DNA of 7,804 bases from Clostridiales bacterium (GTDB taxonomy: Bacteria > Bacillota > Clostridia > Oscillospirales > Acutalibacteraceae): positions 1 through 7,804 of the forward strand of contig JAHZES010000098.1 in the NCBI GenBank assembly GCA_019421725.1, read 5' to 3'. A program made the translations under genes and the position numbers. Below are positions 1-6,276 of the stretch, one piece after another. The notes below the pieces were generated by a model, which did no database searches, had not been told where the DNA came from, and saw only the letters and a program-made list of their open reading frames with translations. Every line of letters begins with the position of its first letter. Position 1 is the first letter of the stretch.

Positions 1-1154
1 GTGGTCAGCGAGAGAACGGAGGATAAGCTCCGAATACGTTCACCTGTCAAAGCCCAATCCGCAATGCTTCCGACCAGCTGCGGTCCAATAGCCCCGCCCA
101 GGTCTCCGCCCGCCGCCATCAGCGCGAACATGGCCACGCCCGCGGCAGGGAATTTGTCAGACGCCACGATCAGACTGCCGGGCCAGAGCATGGCTGTGCA
201 TAGGCCGGTCAACGCGCAGGCGGCAAGACCGACCAGAGGAATAGAGGAAACAGCCGCGGTAAGGTAACACACCGTGGCGCCCACCGCGCTGACTGCCAAT
301 ACGGCATGAATGTTTTTTCCGTATTTGGAATAAAGCGTTCTGCCGAGACCGAGCGCTGCGGCAAATACGGCCACACCGCAAACGTCGCCCCACACCTTTG
401 GAATCCCCAGCGCCTGTTCCAGATAGCTGGAGCTCCATTGAGACATGGTGCATTCACTTGCTCCGCCAAGGAAAATGCAGAGAAAAGAGATTATGAAATC
501 TTTCTGCCGGAGGGGCGAAAAAACATTGGAGGCTTTTTCGGGCGTTGCAAGAGAGGGGATTTTGGATTTCAGAAATAAAAAGCAGGACAGGCACGGTACC
601 GCAGTCCACGCCAGGGGGATCCACTGCCAGCGCTCCTTTCCAAGCACCGAAAGCAGCAGCGTGTTGACGATCACAACGCCCACAACGCCCCATGCGTAAA
701 CGGAGTGCAATTTGCTCATTTCCCTTTCCGGGTGCTCCGAGGGCAGCGCGGCGATCACCGGGCTGATCAATACCTCCACAAGCCCGCCGGACGCCGCAAA
801 AATCACCGTTCCGACAACAAGGCCCACATAAACCATATTCGGGAACAAAAGTGGAAAAACGGCATAAACAAACAGACCGAGGGCGGTCAGAGCAGGGGTG
901 AGCTTTACCGTTGCGGCAATGTTGAATTTATGGGAATAGAAAGAGAAAACCAGATCAACCGCAAGCTGTGTGCAAAAGTTGATGAGCACAAGTGTGCCGA
1001 GCATGGAAAAGGAAATTTGGTAGAGGTTTCGGAAGGTAAGGAACAAAAGAGGAGAAAGGGTGCTGACCACCGACATGGAGATGTTGACCGTATAGCAGGC
1101 GTATTTTACAGGCCAAAGTTGTTGTTTGTCATTTTTAAAATGCTCCCACTGCAA
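1..1154 (-). CDS. MFS permease, 3' end cut off by window edge
   Basis: The minus strand is open without a stop for 384 codons from position 1154 to the window edge. The product is very hydrophobic, with about eleven membrane-spanning stretches. The N-terminal part (VKYACYTVN..., then SPLLFLTFRNLYQIS) and later segments such as LHSVYAWGVVGVV and ALMAAGGDLGGAIGPQLVG are typical of the major facilitator superfamily, inner-membrane secondary transporters of about 400 residues, so little is missing. The substrate cannot be told; the pattern resembles clostridial MFS proteins of unassigned function. The start is uncertain. The reading frame closes with TAA at 1160-1158, so TTG at 1154 is the only usual start codon before the first helix, and it lacks a good ribosome site. 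The next in-frame ATG (1076) would cut away part of helix 1. A better-placed ATG with GGGAG upstream lies at 1132 but in another frame. The gene is divergent from the decarboxylase-family gene. Family call is firm; the start is not. Confidence 0.85.
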   Translation of the reverse strand, partial: MQWEHFKNDKQQLWPVKYACYTVNISMSVVSTLSPLLFLTFRNLYQISFSMLGTLVLINFCTQLAVDLVFSFYSHKFNIAATVKLTPALTALGLFVYAVFPLLFPNMVYVGLVVGTVIFAASGGLVEVLISPVIAALPSEHPEREMSKLHSVYAWGVVGVVIVNTLLLSVLGKERWQWIPLAWTAVPCLSCFLFLKSKIPSLATPEKASNVFSPLRQKDFIISFLCIFLGGASECTMSQWSSSYLEQALGIPKVWGDVCGVAVFAAALGLGRTLYSKYGKNIHAVLAVSAVGATVCYLTAAVSSIPLVGLAACALTGLCTAMLWPGSLIVASDKFPAAGVAMFALMAAGGDLGGAIGPQLVGSIADWALTGERIRSLSSVLSLT

Positions 1155-1231
1155 ATTTTATGTTCGGAAACGGAGTGCGTGTTAAATTGCCCGCAGAAAA
1201 AACGGGATCCGCGGCGGGTTCGGCACGGCGC

Positions 1232-1260
1232 TTGTCATCCGGTGAGGCATATGCTACACT
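1232..1260 (+). promoter_or_regulatory. Sigma-A-like promoter for the decarboxylase-family gene
   Basis: A -35 box TTGTCA (1232-1237, five of six consensus bases) is followed after exactly 17 bases by a -10 box TACACT (1255-1260, four of six). A TG one base before the -10 box gives it an extended -10 form. Transcription would start near 1267, leaving a leader of about 90 bases before the coding region at 1356. The GGAGGA at 1261-1266 overlaps the expected start of transcription, so it is probably not a working ribosome site for this gene. Confidence 0.55.
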
Positions 1261-1355
1261 GGAGGAGAAAGAATTGAAGCAGCGTACCCGGCGGACAAAA
1301 GCAGCCATACGCTGCAAAGAAATGAAAATGGGGTGTTGGTACGGAAACGCCAATC

Positions 1356-2717
1356 GTGGATTTTGTAAAAAAATATGCGGAAAGCGGAACGGCACGGCTG
1401 CATATGCCCGGCCACAAGGGACAGCCGATTTTGGGGTCGGAGCCGTTGGATCTGACTGAAATTTCCGGTGCGGATTCGCTGTATGAGGCCGATGGGATCA
1501 TTGCGCAGAGCGAGCAGAATGCGGCGCAGCTGTTCGGTGCGGCGCGCACCTTTTATTCGGCGGAGGGCTCGTCGCTCTGCATCCGCGCAATGCTACAGAT
1601 CGCGGTGCAGCTTTCCGGCAGGGAGCACCCGGTCATCCTGGCCGCGCGCAATGCTCACCGGGCGTTTGTTTATGCATGCGCCCTGCTTGGGTTGGGGGTG
1701 GAGTGGATGTTCCCGGCAAGCGGGGGCGATTCGCTTTGTAAGTGCCCGGTTTTTCCGGTACAGCTGCAAAGCAGGCTGGAGCGCTTCAGGGAATCCGGCG
1801 GGGAAATGCCTGCAGCAGTCTATCTGACGACGCCGGATTACCTTGGCGGACAGCAGCCGGTTGCGGAGTTGGCTGCCGTCTGCAAAAAATTTGACGTACC
1901 GCTGTTGGTCGATAACGCGCACGGCGCTTATCTGAAGTTTTTACCCGACGGAGAAGGAAAAACACAGCATCCGATGGACTGCGGCGCAGCCATGTGCTGT
2001 GATTCGGCACACAAAACGCTTCCGGTTTTAACGGGCGGAGCCTACCTGCATATTTCGGCAGATTTTTCAAAAGACGCCGCTGCGCTTGCTCGCGGGGCAA
2101 TGGCGCTCTTTGGCTCCACCAGCCCGTCTTACCTGATCCTTCAGTCGCTTGACCGGTGCAACGGGCTGTTGGTGAACGGCTACGCCGGGCGTTTGGCGGA
2201 ATGCGCCGAGAGGGTCGCAAAGCTGCGAGGCAGGCTGACCCGCTGCGGCTGCACGGTGCTGCAGACGGAACCGCTCAAGCTCGTATTGGACGGGCGGGGA
2301 CTCTGCGGCGGCGGAGCTGCCATTGCACGGCGGCTGCGGCAGTTCCGCGTGGAATGTGAATTTTGCGACAGGGATTTTGCGGTGATGATGTTTTCGCCGC
2401 AAAATCCACCTTGTGATTACGAACGCGTCGCCGCAGCCTTTGCCGAGCCGCTTGCCCCGCGAAAAACTCCGGGAGAGCCGTTCCCGGGCATTTCTCCTCT
2501 GCCGGTTGCAATGCCGATTCGCCGGGCGGTGCTTGCTCCGCAGGAAACGGTTTCAACGGAGCAGGCGAAGGGCCGTGTGTGCGCTGCGCCGTTGGTGGCG
2601 TGCCCGCCTGCGATCCCCATTGCCGTCAGCGGCGAGCTCCTGACGGAAAACGCCCTGCGCTTGCTGCGTTATTACGGCATTTCGTCCGTCGCCGTTGTGA
2701 GCGAAAAACATAGATGA
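1356..2717 (+). CDS. Orn/Lys/Arg decarboxylase-family PLP enzyme
   Basis: This 453-residue product belongs to the PLP-dependent fold-I Orn/Lys/Arg decarboxylase family, short Gram-positive type (about 450-490 residues, like Bacillus YaaO/SpeA). Visible markers in order are: the N-terminal MPGHKG box (17-22); SADSLYEADGII-like substrate-region residues (38-50); H101 in RNAHRAF, expected to stack on PLP; D186 in LVDNAHGAYL; and the Schiff-base lysine K220 in DSAHKTLPVLTGG. The C-terminal small domain ends with the CPPAIPIAVSGE block typical of the family. It is predicted to be cytoplasmic. Substrate is unknown: lysine, ornithine, arginine or another amino acid are all possible. GTG at 1356 is the only usual start codon, because the frame is closed by TGA at 1323. 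However, the codons just before it read T-E-T-P-I, which continue the family-like N-terminus, so translation may begin at ACG 1341. The gene has its own promoter and ends 12 bases from the convergent fucosidase gene. Confidence 0.88.
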   Translation: MDFVKKYAESGTARLHMPGHKGQPILGSEPLDLTEISGADSLYEADGIIAQSEQNAAQLFGAARTFYSAEGSSLCIRAMLQIAVQLSGREHPVILAARNAHRAFVYACALLGLGVEWMFPASGGDSLCKCPVFPVQLQSRLERFRESGGEMPAAVYLTTPDYLGGQQPVAELAAVCKKFDVPLLVDNAHGAYLKFLPDGEGKTQHPMDCGAAMCCDSAHKTLPVLTGGAYLHISADFSKDAAALARGAMALFGSTSPSYLILQSLDRCNGLLVNGYAGRLAECAERVAKLRGRLTRCGCTVLQTEPLKLVLDGRGLCGGGAAIARRLRQFRVECEFCDRDFAVMMFSPQNPPCDYERVAAAFAEPLAPRKTPGEPFPGISPLPVAMPIRRAVLAPQETVSTEQAKGRVCAAPLVACPPAIPIAVSGELLTENALRLLRYYGISSVAVVSEKHR

Positions 2718-2729
2718 CCGTGCCGCACG

Positions 2730-4043
2730 TTACTTCAGAAACAGCTCAATGACCGGCACAATAACCGGCGGTTTGACCGCAGGAAGATTCAGCACCAGCA
2801 GATCGTCAGACTGTGTCCGGCCCTCGCTGAAGTGCTCCACGCTGTTTTCCGAAAAACGGACTTCGCTGGCATCGTGCAAAAACTGGGCATATTCCACCTT
2901 GCCGGCAAAGCCCGGCAGCTCGAGAAACGCGTAAGGGTACTGAAATAAATGAACGTAGAGGCGTTTTCCGTCCTCGTTTTGCGTCAGGCGGCAGCCGTTT
3001 GGAGCCTGAAATTCCGGTTCTGCCATTGTGCAGCCGTAAATGGAACGGCTGTTGAACTTCATCCAGTCGGCAAACGACTGCAGCGCCGCCTGCGCACGGT
3101 AATCAAAACAGCCGCGCGCTGTGGGGCCGACATTCATCAGCAGGTTTCCGCCCAAAGAAACCGTTTGAATCAGCATCTGGATCAGCATTTCCGGCGATTT
3201 CCAGCTTGTTTCGTCGCGGTAGTATCCCCATGACCCGGAAAAGGTCTGGCAGGCCTCCCAGGTGACGAGTTCGCCGGTTTCCCGGTGACGTAGCCACGCC
3301 TGCGGCTGATATTGCTCCGGTGTCCAAAGGTCCTGCTCGATCCCGGTGCGGTTGTCTATAATGATCCCGGGCTGCAGGCTGCGGGCGGTAGCGATCAGCT
3401 TTTCGGCTTCCCAATCGTCCTTTCCCTTGCCGCGAAGCCAGGGCTTTTCCGGAGGATTGTTGTCCGGGTAAGAAAAGTCGAACCACAGGATATCGATCTT
3501 CCCGTAGTTAGTCAGCAGCTCCGTGACCTGATTGCGCATGTATTGAGCATAGCTGCGCATATCGCGTCCGCGGTTCATTTCCGGAACGTTTTCGTCGTCG
3601 CGCCGCGGGTGCAGCGGGTCAATCGGAAAATCGGGATGGTGCCAGTCAATTAAAGAGTAGTAAAAGCCGATTTTCAATCCTTCCGCACGGAAGGCATCCA
3701 CATATTCGCGCACCAGATCGCGTCCGGCCGGAGTGTTGGTGCATTTGTAGTCGGTATATTGCGAGTCAAACAGGCAAAATCCTTCGTGGTGCTTTGTGGT
3801 CAGCACTGCGTACTTCATTCCGGCTGCTTTGGCCTGCCGGGCCCATTCCCTCGCGTCGTAGAGATCGGGATCAAAGTGGCGAAAATACCGGTCGTAAACA
3901 TCCTCTGGGGTCTTTTCGTAAGATTTGACCCATTCGTGCCGCGCCGGGAGCGCGTAAAGTCCCCAGTGAATAAACATGCCGAAACGGTCGTGACGAAACC
4001 AGGCAGTATCCCCCGGGGTTTTTCTGGTTTGATAGCTGGACAT
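2730..4043 (-). CDS. Alpha-L-fucosidase, GH29, cytoplasmic
   Basis: The 437-residue product is a glycoside hydrolase family 29 alpha-L-fucosidase, a retaining enzyme that removes terminal L-fucose from glycans or small fucosides. Visible motifs are: RFGMFIHWGLYALPA (20-34); KHHEGFCLFDS (84-94), the fucose-binding His-His pair; IDILWFDF (183-190), in which D189 is the expected nucleophile; the WEACQTFSGSWGYY block (262-275); and VSLGGNLLMNVGP (295-307). A C-terminal beta-rich domain follows. There is no signal peptide, so it should act inside the cell on imported fucosides. ATG at 4043 was chosen over an upstream in-frame ATG at 4211, because AAGGAG sits eight bases before it and the protein then starts like its relatives. 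The acid/base residue cannot be assigned by eye. KHHEG replaces the more usual KHHDG. No fucose catabolism or sugar importer gene is adjacent apart from the MFS permease two genes away. The family call is firm; linkage preference is unknown. Confidence 0.93.
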   Translation of the reverse strand: MSSYQTRKTPGDTAWFRHDRFGMFIHWGLYALPARHEWVKSYEKTPEDVYDRYFRHFDPDLYDAREWARQAKAAGMKYAVLTTKHHEGFCLFDSQYTDYKCTNTPAGRDLVREYVDAFRAEGLKIGFYYSLIDWHHPDFPIDPLHPRRDDENVPEMNRGRDMRSYAQYMRNQVTELLTNYGKIDILWFDFSYPDNNPPEKPWLRGKGKDDWEAEKLIATARSLQPGIIIDNRTGIEQDLWTPEQYQPQAWLRHRETGELVTWEACQTFSGSWGYYRDETSWKSPEMLIQMLIQTVSLGGNLLMNVGPTARGCFDYRAQAALQSFADWMKFNSRSIYGCTMAEPEFQAPNGCRLTQNEDGKRLYVHLFQYPYAFLELPGFAGKVEYAQFLHDASEVRFSENSVEHFSEGRTQSDDLLVLNLPAVKPPVIVPVIELFLK

Positions 4044-4112
4044 TCGGTCGTCTCCTTTCAGTTGTGGCTCATGAAATGAATGCGGAACAGGTTGCCGTAT
4101 TTCTATGATCCC

Positions 4113-4141
4113 ATTGTAATACATTTTATTGAAAATGAAAA
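4113..4141 (-). promoter_or_regulatory. Candidate promoter of the fucosidase gene
   Basis: On the minus strand a -10-like TACAAT (4118-4113, five of six consensus bases) lies 17 bases after TTTTCA (4141-4136, four of six), in an AT-rich stretch upstream of the fucosidase start. Transcription would begin near 4106, giving a leader of about 60 bases before the ribosome site. No sugar-repressor operator was recognised in the 4044-4215 gap. Confidence 0.4.
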
Positions 4142-4215
4142 TAGGATTTTTGTGCACAGTTAACCGGACGATATTCACTCGCGCACGGAGGGAGCAAAGG
4201 GGATACAGCAAAGAA

Positions 4216-4249
4216 CGCCGCCCTTTCGGAGACTTTTGAAAGGGCGGCG
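4216..4249 (-). terminator. Intrinsic terminator of the GGDEF/HD-GYP gene
   Basis: A perfect 12-bp inverted repeat (CGCCGCCCTTTC at 4216-4227 and its complement at 4238-4249) encloses a 10-base loop, starting nine bases past the stop codon at 4258. On the minus strand the stem is followed by TTCTTTGCTGT, a modest U-rich tract. It ends the transcript of the cyclic-di-GMP gene before the fucosidase promoter. Confidence 0.8.
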
Positions 4250-4257
4250 GTATGTGT

Positions 4258-5922
4258 TCAGTTCTTTTTCAGCATTTGTACAAACTCTTCGACCAGTTCG
4301 GGGTCGAACTGGGTACCGGCGCATCGCCGCAGCTCTGTAATGGCCTGTTCCTGCGTCATTTTCTTTTTGTAAGGCCGGTCGTTGACCATTGCGTCATAGG
4401 AATCGGCAATGGTCAGTACGCGGGAAAGCCGGTTCAGCTTTGGCCCGGCCACCCCATAGGGATACCCTTTGCCGTCGTACCGTTCGTGGTGCTGCAGAAT
4501 CAGTGTGACGACCTCGTCAAAACCGCCGATCTGCCGGACGATTTCCGCGCCGTATACCGGGTGTTTTTTCAGCTCTGTCCACTGTTCGTCGGAGAGCGGC
4601 GACGAGGCGATGAGCAGATCCTTTTGATAATTGATTTTGCCGAGATCGTGAAGATAAGCGCCAATCATCAGCGTACGCGCGTCTTCCCGGCTCAGTTTCA
4701 GCTGCCGTGCCATCATCCAGCAGTATTTTGCCACACGGCTGGTGTGGTTATAGGTGTAATCGTCGCGGGAATTGATAACGGAGATCAGCGCCCTCATGGA
4801 GGTCAGCGTATTGTGCAGCTTCAGGTCAGAGGAGTTGTCAATTTCTTCGAACATGGAAGAAAAAACCTCCACACGGTTGCGGTTCAGGAATTTTGCATTA
4901 TACAGCGCTGTGTCAGCGCGGGAGATCATATCCATATGGGTATGCATGGAGGGAGAAATTTCTGCAATGCCAACAGAAACGGTCAGGTTTACATGGTACG
5001 GATTTTCCTTCTCATCCGTGCACAATGCCTTTGCCAAATGAATCCGGAACACATCGAGCAGTTCGGAAGCCTGTTTTGAGGAAAAATTGCGAAGGATAAC
5101 GGAAAATTCGTCGCCGCCGTACCGAAAAATACCGGCTGTAGCGGGAAAGCGCTTTTTCATTTCCTCCGCCACGCGCACCAATACTGCGTCGCCGCGCTGA
5201 TGGCCGTAGGTATTGTTGTATTCTTTAAAATGGTCGATATCAAGCATGGCAAGGCAGAGCGCCTGCCCTTCTTTACGGCTGGACTCAAAATCCTGCTCAA
5301 ACACTTCAAAAAAATGCCGGTGGTTATAACAGGAGGTCAGCCCGTCGCGGTTGGCATGGTCCTTAAGCATTTCAATAAAATGCCCCTCCATGGAGGAGTA
5401 ATAGCCCAACGTCCACGCAATGGAGATAAACATGGCGATCATTGCAAGGTCATCTTCAAAATAATTGCCGGGTATATTATTCAAAAGCCCGTAGATATCG
5501 GTAGATATCACAAGCGCGGAGGAAATGCCGGAAACGACAAAGCCCATAGTAATACCATATTCGATTGCATGGGAAATAATCAGGTACAAAAACAGAAACT
5601 TGTAAGAGCTTGTCGGCCCGTTGCTGCAGTAGATAGCGAGCATGATCAGCAGAAAAAAGATAGTCAGCTCCAATACGGTGTAAATGCGGCTGCGGGAGTT
5701 TCGGTTGTCTAAAATTTTCCACAACAGCATGATCAGCCCAATGACGGCACCGGTGAACAATTCGGCACATAGCATGCCTTTATAATCATTGGTTGGGGCA
5801 GGGCTGCTTTGCGGAAAAATTTTTTGAAAAACCGGTATAACCGTAAAAAGAATGGTCAAAATTTTGAGCGTAAACAGAATAATTTTCAGTTTTTGACTTC
5901 TGCTGCGTTCAAAATCAGTCAT
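4258..5922 (-). CDS. Membrane-bound GGDEF and HD-GYP cyclic-di-GMP protein
   Basis: The 554-residue product combines a membrane sensor with two cyclic-di-GMP domains. Residues about 10-180 hold roughly six hydrophobic segments, an unrecognised input module. Residues about 190-355 form a diguanylate cyclase domain with DGLTSCYNHRHF, LDIDHFKEYNNTYGH and an intact GGDEF (269-273). The product-inhibition RxxD site expected five residues upstream is absent (PATA instead). Residues about 380-554 form an HD-GYP phosphodiesterase domain with H393, the HD pair in HDLGKI (425-430), H454, HHE (478-480) and GYP (486-488), so the metal ligands appear present. It may therefore both make and degrade cyclic-di-GMP, or use one domain for regulation. 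ATG at 5922 was preferred to an upstream in-frame ATG at 5961, because AAGGGA lies eight bases before it and the upstream extension has no protein-like signal. It has its own terminator and follows the terminator of the agr-type operon, so it is probably transcribed alone. Confidence 0.93.
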   Translation of the reverse strand: MTDFERSRSQKLKIILFTLKILTILFTVIPVFQKIFPQSSPAPTNDYKGMLCAELFTGAVIGLIMLLWKILDNRNSRSRIYTVLELTIFFLLIMLAIYCSNGPTSSYKFLFLYLIISHAIEYGITMGFVVSGISSALVISTDIYGLLNNIPGNYFEDDLAMIAMFISIAWTLGYYSSMEGHFIEMLKDHANRDGLTSCYNHRHFFEVFEQDFESSRKEGQALCLAMLDIDHFKEYNNTYGHQRGDAVLVRVAEEMKKRFPATAGIFRYGGDEFSVILRNFSSKQASELLDVFRIHLAKALCTDEKENPYHVNLTVSVGIAEISPSMHTHMDMISRADTALYNAKFLNRNRVEVFSSMFEEIDNSSDLKLHNTLTSMRALISVINSRDDYTYNHTSRVAKYCWMMARQLKLSREDARTLMIGAYLHDLGKINYQKDLLIASSPLSDEQWTELKKHPVYGAEIVRQIGGFDEVVTLILQHHERYDGKGYPYGVAGPKLNRLSRVLTIADSYDAMVNDRPYKKKMTQEQAITELRRCAGTQFDPELVEEFVQMLKKN

Positions 5923-5975
5923 AAAAAAGTCCCTTCTTTTAAATTGGGTATAGTAACACACGGGTAATCGGCTTT

Positions 5976-5985
5976 GATGATCATC
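5976..5985. repeat. Ten-base palindrome upstream of the cyclic-di-GMP gene
   Basis: GATGATCATC reads the same on both strands and lies about 55 bases upstream of the start codon at 5922, in the only promoter space available to that gene between it and the agr operon terminator. It could be an operator, but so short a palindrome may be chance. Confidence 0.25.
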
Positions 5986-6005
5986 CGGTCAGAAAATCGA
6001 AACAG

Positions 6006-6044
6006 AAAAAGCGCCGCACCCCTTCGATGCAAAGACTGCGGCGC
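6006..6044 (-). terminator. Intrinsic terminator of the agr-type operon
   Basis: An 8-bp perfect GC-rich stem (GCGCCGCA at 6011-6018 paired with TGCGGCGC at 6037-6044) with an 18-base loop is followed on the minus strand by TTTTTCTGTTT. It lies about 57 bases after the agrD stop codon and closes the operon. The plus strand also carries CTCTTTTTC after the stem, so it could act in both directions. Confidence 0.8.
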
Positions 6045-6101
6045 CTCTTTTTCGGGTCCAGCTGTTCAATTCATCCTGCAAAGGGATGGGCCGGAATGCT
6101 C

Positions 6102-6227
6102 TTATTTGGAAAGGCATTCGGGCTCTTCCGGCTGGTAAATAAACCAGAAGCAGGCGGAGGTAGCAGCAATGGACGCCAGGAAGGTTGCAGCTACGGCAAC
6201 GACTCCCAAGATTTTGTTTTTCAGCAT
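6102..6227 (-). CDS. agrD: AgrD-like cyclic lactone autoinducer pre-peptide
   Basis: This small gene encodes 41 residues and starts at ATG 6227 with a perfect AGGAGG seven bases upstream. The product has the three parts of an AgrD pre-peptide. First comes a basic, amphipathic N-terminal leader (MLKNKILGVV) running into an Ala-rich helix. The core A-T-S-A-C-F-W-F-I-Y follows (C26 to I30). Last is an acidic tail QPEEPECLSK. This matches the clostridial cyclic lactone autoinducer pattern, and the core closely resembles the Listeria ACFMFVYEP region. AgrB is expected to cut off the tail and join C26 to the new C-terminus as a thiolactone; CFWFI is the likely ring, by analogy with the five-residue rings known in Listeria and Clostridium. 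The leader would be removed during export. The gene follows agrB by 45 bases and is the last in the operon. A second cysteine (C38) in the discarded tail is unusual. Type assignment is confident; the mature peptide is inferred. Confidence 0.9.
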   Translation of the reverse strand: MLKNKILGVVAVAATFLASIAATSACFWFIYQPEEPECLSK

Positions 6228-6256
6228 GACAATTCCTCCTTACAGAATTTTTTATT

Positions 6257-6276
6257 CTAACGGAAGTGCCCGTTAG
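6257..6276 (-). promoter_or_regulatory. Hairpin between agrB and agrD
   Basis: CTAACGG and CCGTTAG form a perfect 7-bp stem with a 6-base loop. It covers the agrB stop codon and ends about 17 bases before the agrD ribosome site. On the minus strand it is followed by an A-rich rather than a U-rich stretch, so it is not a normal intrinsic terminator. It could stabilise or process the mRNA between the two genes. Confidence 0.4.

Noticed and set aside
705..1277. Plus-strand open frame of 190 codons
   Set aside because: It is antisense to the MFS permease, and its basic, low-complexity translation lacks recognisable domains; a shadow frame.
1274..1459. TTG-started frame with GGAGGA upstream, between the divergent genes
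   Set aside because: The GGAGGA sits at the predicted transcription start, the peptide is basic and unlike a protein family, and it overlaps the decarboxylase gene in another frame.
2772..2790. Imperfect stem in the 3' end of the fucosidase gene as a terminator for the decarboxylase gene
   Set aside because: The stem has a mismatch and a 3-base loop and is not followed by a T-run.
4044..4211. N-terminal extension of the fucosidase to ATG 4211
   Set aside because: The extension is not family-like and covers the promoter candidate, while ATG 4043 has an AAGGAG at ideal spacing.
4252..5079. Long plus-strand open frame of 275 codons
   Set aside because: It lies wholly antisense to the well-supported GGDEF/HD-GYP gene, has no family-like motif, and reads as a codon-bias shadow.
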